Below are positions 1 through 8,536 of a stretch of 64,000 bases of DNA, piece after piece. The stretch is from contig VXTP01000005.1 in assembly GCA_009837395.1 (NCBI GenBank), positions 1-64,000 of the forward strand, written 5' to 3'. Position numbers and translations under genes: made by a program. The first letter of the stretch is position 1; each line of letters starts with the position of its first letter. The notes beneath the pieces were generated by a model. That model worked only from the letters and a program-made list of their open reading frames with translations. It searched no databases and was not told where the DNA came from. The DNA is from Gemmatimonadota bacterium (GTDB taxonomy: Bacteria; JAAXHH01).

Positions 1-2
1 AT

Positions 3-932
3 CATGCCCACGACGAAGTGGCGGACGACGACCACGAAGGGCACGCGCACGACGATGATTCAGACGATGGCCACACCCACGATGACGGACACGACCACGA
101 CGAGGATGCGGCCGACGACCACGCTAGTCACGATCACGAGACGGAGGCAGCTTCCACGGATGACGCCCATGACCACGATCACGAGGCGGAGGCGGCTTCC
201 ACGGATGACGCCCATGACCACGATCACGAGGCGGAAGTAGCCGCCGCGGACGACGAACACGGCCACGACGGACACGACCACGAAGAAACGGCAGCGGCCC
301 AGACTGACGACGGACACGATCACGAGGACGACGGTCACGCACACGTGGAAGCGGAATTATCGATTGAGGACGTCGAAGTCAACCAGGTGACGTCGTTCTT
401 CGTGGGCACGACCGACCGGCGGGACGTGCTCCAGCTTCAGCGCGAAATCAACGACTTCGAGGACGAGCCGATGATGGCCGTGATCCCCGGTGTCGCCCTG
501 AACGAGATGTGGCGCAGCCTGGGTTTCGCCGAGACCGGCCTCCGGCTGATCTCGATCTTCGTCGTGCTGGTAGGGTTGCTGGGTATGCTGGTTTCGCTCT
601 ACACTTCGCTTGATGAGCGTCGACGGGAAATGGCGATCCTGCGCGCTGTCGGTGCCGGACCCAAACGGATCGTTTCTCTGCTGGTGCTCGAGTCGGTTTG
701 CCTGGCCGCGGCGGGGGCACTCGCCGGATTCGTGCTGGTGTATGTGCTGCTCCTGGCCGGACAGTCCCTGGTCGAGGCGCAGGTAGGGCTCTTCATCCCG
801 ATCAGCCCCCCCGGCTCGATCGAGTTACTCTTCCTGGGTGCCGTGGTGACGGCCGGGTTCCTGATCGGTTTCGTGCCCGCCCTCAAGGCCTACCGCACCG
901 CACTCCACGACGGGCTGACGGTGCGGGTGTAG
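3..932 (+). CDS. FtsX/MacB-type ABC transporter permease with His/Asp-rich loop (5' cut by window)
   Basis: The gene starts before the window; the frame is open from base 3. The first ~110 visible residues are an extremely His/Asp/Glu/Ala-rich segment (many DHDH and DDAHDHDH runs) that includes a near-exact 15-residue tandem duplication. About 60 residues of soluble domain follow, then an FtsX-like C-terminal half: one membrane helix, the cytoplasmic motif ERRREMAILRAVGA, and two more helices. In this family the large loop between helices 1 and 2 is extracytoplasmic, so the His-rich part probably lies in the periplasm and could bind Zn or another transition metal. His-rich loops occur in zinc-related transport proteins, so metal handling is inferred, not shown. 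The partner ATPase must lie upstream of the window. Confidence 0.8.
   Translation, partial: HAHDEVADDDHEGHAHDDDSDDGHTHDDGHDHDEDAADDHASHDHETEAASTDDAHDHDHEAEAASTDDAHDHDHEAEVAAADDEHGHDGHDHEETAAAQTDDGHDHEDDGHAHVEAELSIEDVEVNQVTSFFVGTTDRRDVLQLQREINDFEDEPMMAVIPGVALNEMWRSLGFAETGLRLISIFVVLVGLLGMLVSLYTSLDERRREMAILRAVGAGPKRIVSLLVLESVCLAAAGALAGFVLVYVLLLAGQSLVEAQVGLFIPISPPGSIELLFLGAVVTAGFLIGFVPALKAYRTALHDGLTVRV
142..236 (+). repeat. 45-bp in-frame tandem repeat in the His-rich loop
   Basis: Two consecutive 45-bp units (151-195 and 196-240) are nearly identical. They encode EAASTDDAHDHDHEA twice, and more diverged DHDHE-type units lie on both sides. This suggests expansion of the metal-binding-like segment by unit duplication. 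Confidence 0.85.
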
Positions 933-1068
933 AGCCTCTCCGCTCGAAGTCGGCCGCCGGACTCGATTCCGGCGTTGGTTAGTGAATCAACCCACCTGTG
1001 CGGCAGGTTGACGACGTCTTCGTATGCCTGTCGTTACCCTGAAAATCTCAGCGTAATTTGTTTTCCTG

Positions 1069-1097
1069 TTGACATATACGTATTTATACTCTATATT
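1069..1097 (+). promoter_or_regulatory. Strong sigma-70-like promoter for the membrane protein/regulator pair
   Basis: TTGACA (1069-1074), a 17-bp spacer and TATATT (1092-1097) give a near-consensus promoter, about 45 bp before the start at 1144. The spacer holds the palindrome ATACGTAT (1077-1084), a plausible operator, perhaps for the winged-helix regulator encoded second in the operon (inference). Confidence 0.7.
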
Positions 1098-1143
1098 TCA
1101 GAGTAATCACTATATAATAGTTCTCATCAACAAGGAGTACATC

Positions 1144-1713
1144 ATGTCTGACATAGGAAAACTCAGGGAGGATCTGGCCTTTGTCCGTGACGCAGCACAC
1201 CGTTCGGACAGCGTCCCCTTCAGTTCCATCTATGTACTGTGGGCGGTCATCATACTCTTCGGTCTACCCATGTCCGATTTTGTCGACGACAAAAGTTGGA
1301 TAAGATGGTACTGGCGGGTCGCAGCTCCTGTCGGATTCCTCCTGTCCATGTGGCTCGGGTCACGGGCATGTGCACGCATCGGCCAGGCGGATATAGAAAG
1401 AGGGATGCGATGGGTGAAGCATTGGCTGGCATACATGGTCGCGGTCGTACTCATTGGGTTGTTGGTCACGGGAGGGAAGTTAACTGGCTCCGGCATTGGC
1501 GCCCTCTCGGTGCTTGTGCTCGCCCTGGCGTATTTTTATGCGGGCTTGCATCTGGACCGGCGTCTTATACCGGTCGGCATAGTGATAGGAATCTGTTTTC
1601 CCATAATTCTTTATCTGCCGGGGTATGGCTCGACCGCCTCGGGTGTCGTCATTGCAGGAGCTCTTTTGGTAGTAGCATATCTCGGTAAGGAAAAACCAGA
1701 TGCCGCCGACTGA
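1144..1713 (+). CDS. Integral membrane protein of unknown function
   Basis: This 189-residue protein has about six hydrophobic segments after a short charged N-terminus. The start at 1144 is chosen because AAGGAG (1132-1137) sits 6 bases upstream and the promoter lies at 1069-1097; a longer reading frame would begin inside the promoter. Its 3' end overlaps the next gene, a winged-helix regulator, by 14 bases, so the two are cotranscribed and translationally coupled. Small membrane proteins paired with a one-domain winged-helix regulator are common, and the regulator probably controls this operon. No enzymatic motif is visible. Confidence 0.75.
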   Translation: MSDIGKLREDLAFVRDAAHRSDSVPFSSIYVLWAVIILFGLPMSDFVDDKSWIRWYWRVAAPVGFLLSMWLGSRACARIGQADIERGMRWVKHWLAYMVAVVLIGLLVTGGKLTGSGIGALSVLVLALAYFYAGLHLDRRLIPVGIVIGICFPIILYLPGYGSTASGVVIAGALLVVAYLGKEKPDAAD

Positions 1714-2032
1714 TCCCGACATAACGTCTCTGAAGGAATTGGAGTCTCTCGCGGGCCTCCTCGAACACCGTGTTCGCCTTGCCATCTGCGTCCTGCTTTC
1801 GAAACACGAAATGATGTCCTTCAGCCGCCTGAAGCAGGTGCTCGATGAGAAGGACGGTAGTATCGGAACGCACCTCCGCAAACTCGAGGATGCCGGTTAC
1901 CTGTCGATCGAGAAGACGTTCAGGGACAGGCGGCCCGTGACCTGGTATCAGCTCACGGAGGAGGGCAGGCGCCGCCTGAGAAGCCACGTCTCGAACTTGA
2001 TGCGACTGATCGATAGAGCGGACCGAGGATGA
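1700..2032 (+). CDS. Winged-helix DNA-binding transcriptional regulator (MarR/ArsR-like)
   Basis: This 110-residue single-domain protein has a clear winged helix: helix region LEHRVRLAICVLLSKHEMMSF, recognition part SIGTHLRKLEDAGYL, then the wing FRDRRPVTWYQLTEEGRRRL. It looks like the stand-alone HTH_34-type family. No metal-binding Cys pair or ligand domain is seen. It overlaps the membrane-protein gene by 14 bases. Autoregulation through the ATACGTAT palindrome in the shared promoter is inferred. Confidence 0.85.
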   Translation: MPPTDPDITSLKELESLAGLLEHRVRLAICVLLSKHEMMSFSRLKQVLDEKDGSIGTHLRKLEDAGYLSIEKTFRDRRPVTWYQLTEEGRRRLRSHVSNLMRLIDRADRG

Positions 2033-2126
2033 GAGCCCGCATTCACCGGATTTGGGACTGAATTGGAGAGTAAGTAATCGGTGACGAGTAATCCTAAGAA
2101 GCCGCGTTTCCTCGTGGTCGATCGGA

Positions 2127-3437
2127 TCAGCGTAACCGCAGGATTCCTTTCCTGATGAACACCTCGCACTCCTCGGACCCGCATCGCATACGGTAGTCAT
2201 CCCTGTCGACATTCCTCCACTGCATCCCGAACTTCTGGTGCTTCAGATTGTAGGTGTTCTCGTCGCAGCACCGCCAGTAGGTACCGATCCTGGCGTCGAT
2301 GATCCATCCCAGGTCCCGTCCGTCGACGGACAGACGTCCCTGAATGTCGAAGTGATACAATCCTGAGTTGTGCTGTGCTCCGTCCAGCCTCCACACCTTT
2401 TCTGGGCGGTAGCGGATCTGGTCGCTGTAAGGATCACGCGTAAAGGTGATCGCGATTTCACCGACTTCAGTGCTCACGCCAAAGTCGCCGGAATGACTCC
2501 TCGGGACCGTCAGCACATGGATGAACGTCTCGGGACGCAAGCTGTTGAAAGCGGCCCTCCAGTCCGCCCGCGATGCCGGCACTTCGTTGTTGACGATCCG
2601 CAACGCGTGAATCCGGTCCGCCCGGCGCGCCAGTTCTTCCTCGATGGCCGGGACCAGCTTGTCTGAATTCGTTATCGCCACGGGAGACCAGGCAAGCCTG
2701 CAGATCTTGTTCACTTTTCGCTCGACGCCCGCAACGGTCACCTGGCTGTTGATGAAGTACAACGTCCTGAACAGCTTGTTCGAGTAAATCCCTTCGTTCC
2801 AATCACCGTCCGAATCCACGAAGCGCGAACTCCACGCTCGGAGCTTCGTATTTGTGCCGATGCGCCAGCTCGACGCCTTCTCCACGTTGATGAATTCCGC
2901 ATTGTTTTCGATGGTCGTCATCACACCGAGCAGGCCGTCCCTCGCTCCGTGCGCATAGTGACCGGCGTTTGTATCGCTGTTCCGGTCGTAGAGGAAGAAC
3001 GCGAACTCGTCGGCCACATTGATACCGACCGCGACGCCCAGGACGTTTGCTTCACCGCGAAAGTCCTGGATGAGCGAGAAATGTCCCTCGGCGCCGACGC
3101 CCTTTCTTCCGTCCACGATGCTCCAGTAGGACCGGTTCGGCCGGGTCGAATTCGGAAAGTACCGGACCGTCTCGATGCCCACGTACACGTCGCTGACTCG
3201 ACGATAATAGGGATACGTATCGATGTACTGGAAGACATGGCGGAACCGGTTGTTCTCGAGCTTTCCGCTCCCGTCCCCGAAGTCGATGGACGCGATCTCC
3301 ACGTAACAGTCCTCATCACCCGGCGCGCCAGCACCCGGTGCGGCATCACCCGGCGATGCGTAGTGGGAAGCCGGGGCCGGCACGATGAACAGGGAGCACA
3401 GCACATAACCGATGAGTCGCCAGATTCGCCCTTTCAT
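2127..3437 (-). CDS. Secreted protein of unknown function
   Basis: This 436-residue protein begins with a plausible Sec signal peptide (MKGRIWRLIGYVLCSLFIVPAPA). The mature part is polar, with alternating beta-type stretches and several Cys residues near the ends (CYVE; YWRCCDE; MRCGSEECEVF), suggesting disulfides in an exported protein. I recognise no catalytic motif or family. It stands alone: the convergent regulator ends 95 bases away and tRNA genes lie upstream. Confidence 0.7.
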   Translation of the reverse strand: MKGRIWRLIGYVLCSLFIVPAPASHYASPGDAAPGAGAPGDEDCYVEIASIDFGDGSGKLENNRFRHVFQYIDTYPYYRRVSDVYVGIETVRYFPNSTRPNRSYWSIVDGRKGVGAEGHFSLIQDFRGEANVLGVAVGINVADEFAFFLYDRNSDTNAGHYAHGARDGLLGVMTTIENNAEFINVEKASSWRIGTNTKLRAWSSRFVDSDGDWNEGIYSNKLFRTLYFINSQVTVAGVERKVNKICRLAWSPVAITNSDKLVPAIEEELARRADRIHALRIVNNEVPASRADWRAAFNSLRPETFIHVLTVPRSHSGDFGVSTEVGEIAITFTRDPYSDQIRYRPEKVWRLDGAQHNSGLYHFDIQGRLSVDGRDLGWIIDARIGTYWRCCDENTYNLKHQKFGMQWRNVDRDDYRMRCGSEECEVFIRKGILRLR

Positions 3438-3763
3438 GGAAATGGTCTCCAGTCACAGGAACTTTTTACGGGCACTTCTTACAGGCACTGTTTCACGGAC
3501 ACAGTATTGCAGTCTATTTGGACATCCCGCGGCGATCCCGAATCCAGGCCAGGTGGGGAGCTGCCCGGTGTTTGGTAATCGATGCTCCGCAGACAAGGGT
3601 TTTCAGCCATACTAATGGTTAAAAATGTAAACTAAATGGACCTTCAGATCAGGTCAAGTGCTCCGGGGAGTTGCAGGACGTTCCATTGGAGCCTCACAGG
3701 CCATGCTGACCGCCGTTTTCGTTTGACACCCACCGCTTGATCAGCCTATATTGCCGCCTGTCA
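3438..3763. other. Intergenic region, no gene seen
   Basis: This 326-base stretch between the secreted protein (minus) and the first tRNA-Ser (plus) should hold both promoters. I see no convincing ORF, RNA structure or repeat, apart from loosely repeated ACAGG/GGCAC words around 3450-3500. Confidence 0.5.
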
Positions 3764-3850
3764 GGTGGGGTGTCTGAGTGGCCGAAAGAGACGGTCTTGA
3801 AAACCGTTGTACCTTTGCGGGTACCGTGGGTTCGAATCCCACCCCCACCG
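3764..3850 (+). tRNA. tRNA-Ser (anticodon TGA)
   Basis: This 87-nt class II tRNA has acceptor GGTGGGG pairing with CCCCACC, an anticodon loop CTTGAAA (anticodon TGA), a long variable arm typical of tRNA-Ser, and a GGGTTCGAATCCC T-arm. No CCA is encoded. Confidence 0.95.
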
Positions 3851-3873
3851 TCCAGCGACGCGGAAATCCCTTG

Positions 3874-3961
3874 GGAGAGGTGCGAGAGTGGCTGAATCGG
3901 ATCGCCTGCTAAGCGATTGTGGGTCAAAAACCTACCGAGGGTTCGAATCCCTCCCTCTCCG
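3874..3961 (+). tRNA. tRNA-Ser (anticodon GCT)
   Basis: This 88-nt class II tRNA has acceptor GGAGAGG with CCTCTCC, anticodon loop CTGCTAA (anticodon GCT), a long variable arm and T-arm GGGTTCGAATCCC. It lies 23 bases after tRNA-Ser(TGA) on the same strand, so the two are probably cotranscribed. Confidence 0.95.
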
Positions 3962-4064
3962 TTCGTAGTTAGATCGCTGTTCTTGATCGGCAGCATGGCG
4001 GCCGCCGCCGGGTTCCGGGCCGGTCCGGGAACCCCTTCCACGTAATGCCACCGGGAGCACCACT

Positions 4065-4535
4065 ATGAGGTACCAGCTGAAGCGTATCGACCCATGGTCC
4101 GCGTGCAAAATTACCTTTCTCATCGCCGGCGCCGTGGGTTTCGTGGTCGGAGCGCTGTACGCCGTGATGATCACGTTGATGGCGAGTTTCATGGGCGTGA
4201 TGGGGATGTCCGAAGGCATGCCCGACGAGATGGGATATATCGTGGGAGCCACGGGCTTGATCGCGGTCATAGCGTGGATCGTGATTACCGTCCTGTACGC
4301 CGTGCTCGGCGCCCTGGTGATCTCTCTGGCGACCTGGTTGTACAACCTGCTGGCCGGCGCGATAGGCGGATTGAACCTGACCTTCGAAGCCTTACCGTCA
4401 GCCGTGCCAGAGGCCGCACCGGCGGCAACACCCGCACCGGCGGCAACACCCGCACCGGCGGACGCCACGCCTCCCGCCACCGATGCTTCGACCTCGGCGT
4501 CAGACGCCGGCGGTTCGGATCCCCAGGCATCCTGA
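4065..4535 (+). CDS. Small membrane protein with Ala/Pro-rich tail (DUF3566-like)
   Basis: This 156-residue protein has two or three strong membrane segments in residues 15-110 and a Gly-rich stretch between them, followed by a low-complexity tail made of APAATP units. The N-terminal RIDPWSACKITFLIAG resembles the DUF3566 transmembrane family, whose function is unknown. It ends 6 bases before gltX, so it may be cotranscribed with it. The tail is encoded by imperfect 18-bp direct repeats (~4420-4465) and is probably variable in length. Confidence 0.7.
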   Translation: MRYQLKRIDPWSACKITFLIAGAVGFVVGALYAVMITLMASFMGVMGMSEGMPDEMGYIVGATGLIAVIAWIVITVLYAVLGALVISLATWLYNLLAGAIGGLNLTFEALPSAVPEAAPAATPAPAATPAPADATPPATDASTSASDAGGSDPQAS

Positions 4536-4541
4536 CGACCC

Positions 4542-6050
4542 ATGTCCCGGCCCGTACGCGTTCGCTTCGCCCCCAGTCCCACCGGACTGCTCCACATAGG
4601 CAGTGCCCACACGGGCCTGTTCAACTGGCTCTTCGCCCGCAGGGAGAAGGGCCGCTTCCTCCTTCGCATTGAAGACACCGACACCGCCCGATCCCGGCCC
4701 GAGTGGGTCGATGCCATATTCGAGGTGCTGGAGTGGATGGGCATGGACTGGGACGAAGAGGTGGTCCACCAGTCCCAGCGGTTCGACCGGCACGTCGCCC
4801 GGGCCCGGGCCCTGGTCGATAGCGGCAAGGCCTACCGGTGCTACTATCTGCCCGAAGAGCTGGAAGCGAAAAAGAAGCAAGCCCTCGCCGAGGGCCGGTC
4901 CTGGCGGAACGACCGCCGCTATGCGGACATCACGGATGCCGAGGCCGAAGCCCTGGAGGCCGACGGCCGCAAGCCGGTCATCCGGCTCAAGATCCCTGAA
5001 GGGAAAACCGTGTTCCAGGACCGGATCCTGGGTGAGATCGCGGTGGAGAACGAGACCATCGACGATCTCGTCATCGTACGGTCCAACGGCACGCCTCTGT
5101 ACCACCTGGCCGTGGTGGCCGACGATGTGGACATGAACGTGTCTCACGTAATCCGCGGCATCGACCACGTCACCAACACCGCCAAGCATATCCACCTGTT
5201 CCAGGCCCTGGGCGCCGAACTGCCCGAGTTCGCCCATCTGCCCAGTATCCTTGGAGAAGACAAGAAGAAGCTGTCGAAGCGTCACGGTGCCGTGTCCGTC
5301 TCCGAGTACCGCGATGCCGGCTATCTGCCCGACGCCGTGGTCAACTTCCTCTCGCTGCTCGGGTGGCAGACCGGCGACGACCAGGAGTTCTTCACCCGCG
5401 CAGAGCTCATGGAGCGGTTCTCCCTGGACCAGGTCCACAAGCGGGACACTGTCTTCGACCTTCGCAAATTCGAGTGGCTCAACGGCCAGCACATCATGGC
5501 CCTGTCCAACGAGGAGCTGTGGGCGCTGTCGAAGCCCTTTCTGGTACGCGCGGGACTCATCGGCGGCGGGCAGCCAGGCGGACAGACCGATGTAGATTCG
5601 GACGGACGGCCCGTAGATCACGCCTATGCGATGGAAGTCGTCGGTCTGCTGCGGGAACGGTGCCGCACGCTGGCCGAGTTCGCGGTCCAGGGCAGGTTCT
5701 TCTTCACGGACGACTTCGACTACAATTCGAAGGCCGTCCGGAAGCACTGGTCGAAAGATCCCGATGGCGTGGTTGCGCGGATTGGCTGGCTTCGCGATGA
5801 GTTTGCCGCGCTTACGGAATTCGACACGGAAGCGGTGGAGGAGGTCGTTCGGGACTTGTCGGAACGGGAAGGACTGAAGGCAGCCCAGTTCATCCATCCC
5901 TGCCGCGTGGCGCTGACCGGGGAAATGGCCGGACCGTCCCTGTTTCATTTGATCGCCGTCCTGGGGAAGGAGGCGTGTGTCGACCGTTTGGAGAATGCAC
6001 GGGTGCGCCTTCCGAAGGTGGTCGAAAAGGCGGCGGTTGGCCAAGGGTAA
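4542..6050 (+). CDS. gltX: Glutamyl-tRNA synthetase
   Basis: GltX charges tRNA-Glu with glutamate in the cytoplasm. This 502-residue protein is the usual length. The class I HIGH motif is seen in RFAPSPTGLLHIGSAHTG (residues ~6-23), the KMSKS-type motif as KKLSKRHG (~245), and the C-terminal anticodon-binding helical domain follows. The start at 4542 matches the expected family N-terminus directly before RVRFAPSPTG. It follows the small membrane protein by 6 bases. Whether it is discriminating (tRNA-Glu only) or also charges tRNA-Gln cannot be told here. Confidence 0.97.
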   Translation: MSRPVRVRFAPSPTGLLHIGSAHTGLFNWLFARREKGRFLLRIEDTDTARSRPEWVDAIFEVLEWMGMDWDEEVVHQSQRFDRHVARARALVDSGKAYRCYYLPEELEAKKKQALAEGRSWRNDRRYADITDAEAEALEADGRKPVIRLKIPEGKTVFQDRILGEIAVENETIDDLVIVRSNGTPLYHLAVVADDVDMNVSHVIRGIDHVTNTAKHIHLFQALGAELPEFAHLPSILGEDKKKLSKRHGAVSVSEYRDAGYLPDAVVNFLSLLGWQTGDDQEFFTRAELMERFSLDQVHKRDTVFDLRKFEWLNGQHIMALSNEELWALSKPFLVRAGLIGGGQPGGQTDVDSDGRPVDHAYAMEVVGLLRERCRTLAEFAVQGRFFFTDDFDYNSKAVRKHWSKDPDGVVARIGWLRDEFAALTEFDTEAVEEVVRDLSEREGLKAAQFIHPCRVALTGEMAGPSLFHLIAVLGKEACVDRLENARVRLPKVVEKAAVGQG

Positions 6051-6115
6051 TGCCCATGGCACCAGGCGAAGCGAGACGTGATTGACGAAAACCGACCTGA
6101 GGAAGGGGTAAAACA

Positions 6116-6571
6116 ATGTCAGATCAGAACGCCACTGAAAAACTACGCTACTCGATTACGATAAACGCTTCGAGGGAACAGGTGTGGCAGGCCCTGTTCG
6201 AGGACGAATCTTTTCGAAGGTGGACGAGCCTTTTCGCCGAAGGGTCCTACTTTGTCGGGGACTGGAGCGAAGGCAGTGAAATCCGGTTCCTGAATGCGGG
6301 CACCGACGGCATGATCAGCATGATCGACGCAAACCGGCCCCACGAGTTCATGTCCATACGGCATCTCGGGTATATTGTCAATGGCGTGGAGGACACGGAA
6401 AGCGACGAGGTGAAAGCATGGACGCCGGCGTTCGAGAACTACACGCTGAAGGACGCGGATGGCGGCACCCACCTGACCGTTGAAACGGACACGTTCAACG
6501 ACTTCGTGGAGTACTTCAACGAGACCTGGCCCAAGGGGCTGGACGAGATCAAGCGGATCGCCGAAAGTTGA
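6116..6571 (+). CDS. SRPBCC/AHSA1-family protein
   Basis: This 151-residue protein has the typical SRPBCC start (YSITINASREQVWQALFEDESFRRWTSLFAEGS), then alternating strands and a C-terminal helix (FNETWPKGLDEIKRIAES). The fold makes a hydrophobic cavity used for lipid or small-molecule binding, or co-chaperone roles; its ligand cannot be predicted. AAGGGG lies ~9 bases before the ATG. It stands 65 bases after gltX on the same strand. Confidence 0.85.
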   Translation: MSDQNATEKLRYSITINASREQVWQALFEDESFRRWTSLFAEGSYFVGDWSEGSEIRFLNAGTDGMISMIDANRPHEFMSIRHLGYIVNGVEDTESDEVKAWTPAFENYTLKDADGGTHLTVETDTFNDFVEYFNETWPKGLDEIKRIAES

Positions 6572-6645
6572 CCAGCGTTTTCCATTGTCCTACTGCCCTT
6601 GGCGGCTCGTTGGTGGCCTACTCGAGGGTGGATGCTCGTGGACGA

Positions 6646-7185
6646 TCAAAGGTATTTCATCATACCGACTATCAGCGCGGACATGGTGATCATACATATC
6701 ATCATCTTGTTAACGGCGCTGCTGATCTGCTTTTCCAGGTCTGATTTCATCGCAGCCATCTCGGCCCTTATAACAACCAGATCTTCCTTCGTGGCGAATC
6801 GCTTCGATTCTTCCTTTGTCACGAAAAGCTCCATCTTCGCACTTAAGGAATCAACACGCGATTTAAGTTCCTCCAGATCCTCCTTCGTAGCGAATCGCTT
6901 CAGATCCTCCCTCGTCGCAAATCGCTCCAGGTCCTCCTTCGTCGCGAACTTTTCAAGATAGGCCTTCGTTGCGAATCGCTCCATCTTCGCGCTTATCGAA
7001 TCCAAACGAGATTTAAGTTCCTCCAGATCCTCTTTCTTCGCGAATCCCGCGAGATCCGTCTTCGTCACCAGGTCGTTCCGGCTCCACGACATCGCCTTGA
7101 CGATGGCTTCCGCCTGCTTCGTCTCGATGCCCGCGGCTTCGAATTCGCGAACTGTGGCGTGGGTATCAATGGGATAATAAGACAC
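6646..7185 (-). CDS. Coiled-coil membrane-anchored protein (DUF1640/CCDC90-like)
   Basis: This 179-residue protein is mostly coiled coil built from repeated units: FATKEDLERFATREDLKRFA recurs, and LEELKSRLDSISAKMERFATK appears twice. It ends in one hydrophobic C-terminal membrane helix (MMICMITMSALIVGMM). The N-terminal HATVREFEAAGIETKQAEAIV resembles the bacterial DUF1640 family related to CCDC90/MCUR1-type proteins. Its function is unknown. The repeats at DNA level suggest growth by duplication of 21-bp heptad units. Confidence 0.8.
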   Translation of the reverse strand: MSYYPIDTHATVREFEAAGIETKQAEAIVKAMSWSRNDLVTKTDLAGFAKKEDLEELKSRLDSISAKMERFATKAYLEKFATKEDLERFATREDLKRFATKEDLEELKSRVDSLSAKMELFVTKEESKRFATKEDLVVIRAEMAAMKSDLEKQISSAVNKMMICMITMSALIVGMMKYL

Positions 7186-7339
7186 GGCGTCTCCAGCATC
7201 GGGTGAATGCGGTAAATCGGACTGTTTACGGATTAGTCAGATTTGAGCGAAGACATCTCGGCATTTTATTGTCGGGGATCGCGATTGCGGCGTTCGAACA
7301 ATATCCAGCCCCTGATCCCAAAGCCCCTGATCCCGATCC

Positions 7340-8482
7340 CTAATCCCGCTTCCGGTACCACCGGTATTCGACAATCATTCCCGCGATCAGCACGATGCAG
7401 CAAAGCACGTAGGGCATGCGCAGTCCGATGAGCTGCGCCAGCAGGCCGCCTACCAGCGGTCCGGATACCATGCCCATGCCGACGATCATCTCGTTGCGCG
7501 CGCCCTTTTCCCCTTTGCGTTCCTCCTGGAAAAAGGAATAGAACTGGCTGGCCGAGAAGGCGGCGCCGACCAGCAACCCGACGGTCCCGAAGGCGAAGGC
7601 CAGTACCACGGTGGCATCCTGCGTCGCGACGACGATCATGCCGATCACGGCGGCGATCTGGGGTATGACGAGGGGCCTGAGCCGGAACTGCCACCACGTC
7701 GTGAACCGCGCGATGAGGAAGATCGCCATCTGCAGGAGACGCGGGATGGCGAGCAGTATACCGAGCGTATCGGGCCGGATGAGGAGCTCGGTGGCAAGCT
7801 TGGGGAACTGGTTATTGAGCATGCCGATCATGAAGAACGCCGTGAAATTGGCCGTCCAGGCGATCCAGCGGAAGCGGGCCGTGTCCTCGCGCGTGCGTCC
7901 CTGTGCCTCCTCTGCCGGATCCTCATCCTGCGTAGTGGCGGGCCGGAAGCGCAGTAAGACGATCGCCAGTGTAAGCAGGACCATGCCGATCGTGCCGGTG
8001 GCAAAGGGCACGGTTGGACCCACGAGGTAGAGATAGCCCCCCGCCAACGGGCCCAGCAAGAATCCCATGGTCCAGAACATGTTGAACGTGCCGAGGGTCT
8101 TGACCAGCTGGGTACGGCTGCGGCCCTCGGCCAGCATGGCCTGCACCGACGGCCAAAAGAGCGCCAGCAGTCCCCATCCCAGGGCCGTGCCCACGAGCAG
8201 CATCCAGTAGTTCACCGCCAGAAAGAGCATGCCGAACACCAGCGAGGTCAATCCGGCGGCGATGGCCAGAATCCGGCGCCGGTCGTAGCGGTCGGCCAGT
8301 TTGCCCGTGAAGGTACAGCCCAGGGTGAAGCTGAGGGAGCCCGCAGTGCCTATGAACCCGAGTTCCACCACGGAAGCGCCCATGTCGAGGGCCCTGAGGG
8401 GCACGGCGAAGGACACCAGGCCCGTGCAGAAGTCCATGACGAAGGCGGAAGTGAAGAGGAAGTAGTCGGAACGCTTGAGCAC
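7340..8482 (-). CDS. MFS transporter
   Basis: This 380-residue polytopic protein has ~11-12 hydrophobic helices. The MFS loop motif between helices 2 and 3 appears as GKLADRYDRRRIL. A hydrophilic central loop (RFRPATTQDEDPAEEAQGRTRED) separates the two halves. The substrate is unknown. It is the last gene of a minus-strand run that begins with a solute-binding protein at 12593. The 54-base gap to the permease upstream allows readthrough, so it may be a secondary transporter linked to the same nutrient. Confidence 0.88.
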   Translation of the reverse strand: MLKRSDYFLFTSAFVMDFCTGLVSFAVPLRALDMGASVVELGFIGTAGSLSFTLGCTFTGKLADRYDRRRILAIAAGLTSLVFGMLFLAVNYWMLLVGTALGWGLLALFWPSVQAMLAEGRSRTQLVKTLGTFNMFWTMGFLLGPLAGGYLYLVGPTVPFATGTIGMVLLTLAIVLLRFRPATTQDEDPAEEAQGRTREDTARFRWIAWTANFTAFFMIGMLNNQFPKLATELLIRPDTLGILLAIPRLLQMAIFLIARFTTWWQFRLRPLVIPQIAAVIGMIVVATQDATVVLAFAFGTVGLLVGAAFSASQFYSFFQEERKGEKGARNEMIVGMGMVSGPLVGGLLAQLIGLRMPYVLCCIVLIAGMIVEYRWYRKRD

Positions 8483-8536
8483 AGGTTACGTATGACTCCG
8501 GATGGCCTGGGTGGAGGGGGACGCTTGCACCTGGGT

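Noticed and set aside
60-344. Minus-strand frames through the His-rich segment
   Set aside because: They are the shadow of the His/Asp codons, giving Val/Arg-rich nonsense without a start or family.
4500-6116. Minus-strand 538-residue frame opposite gltX
   Set aside because: gltX carries both class I motifs; the antisense frame has no recognisable domain.
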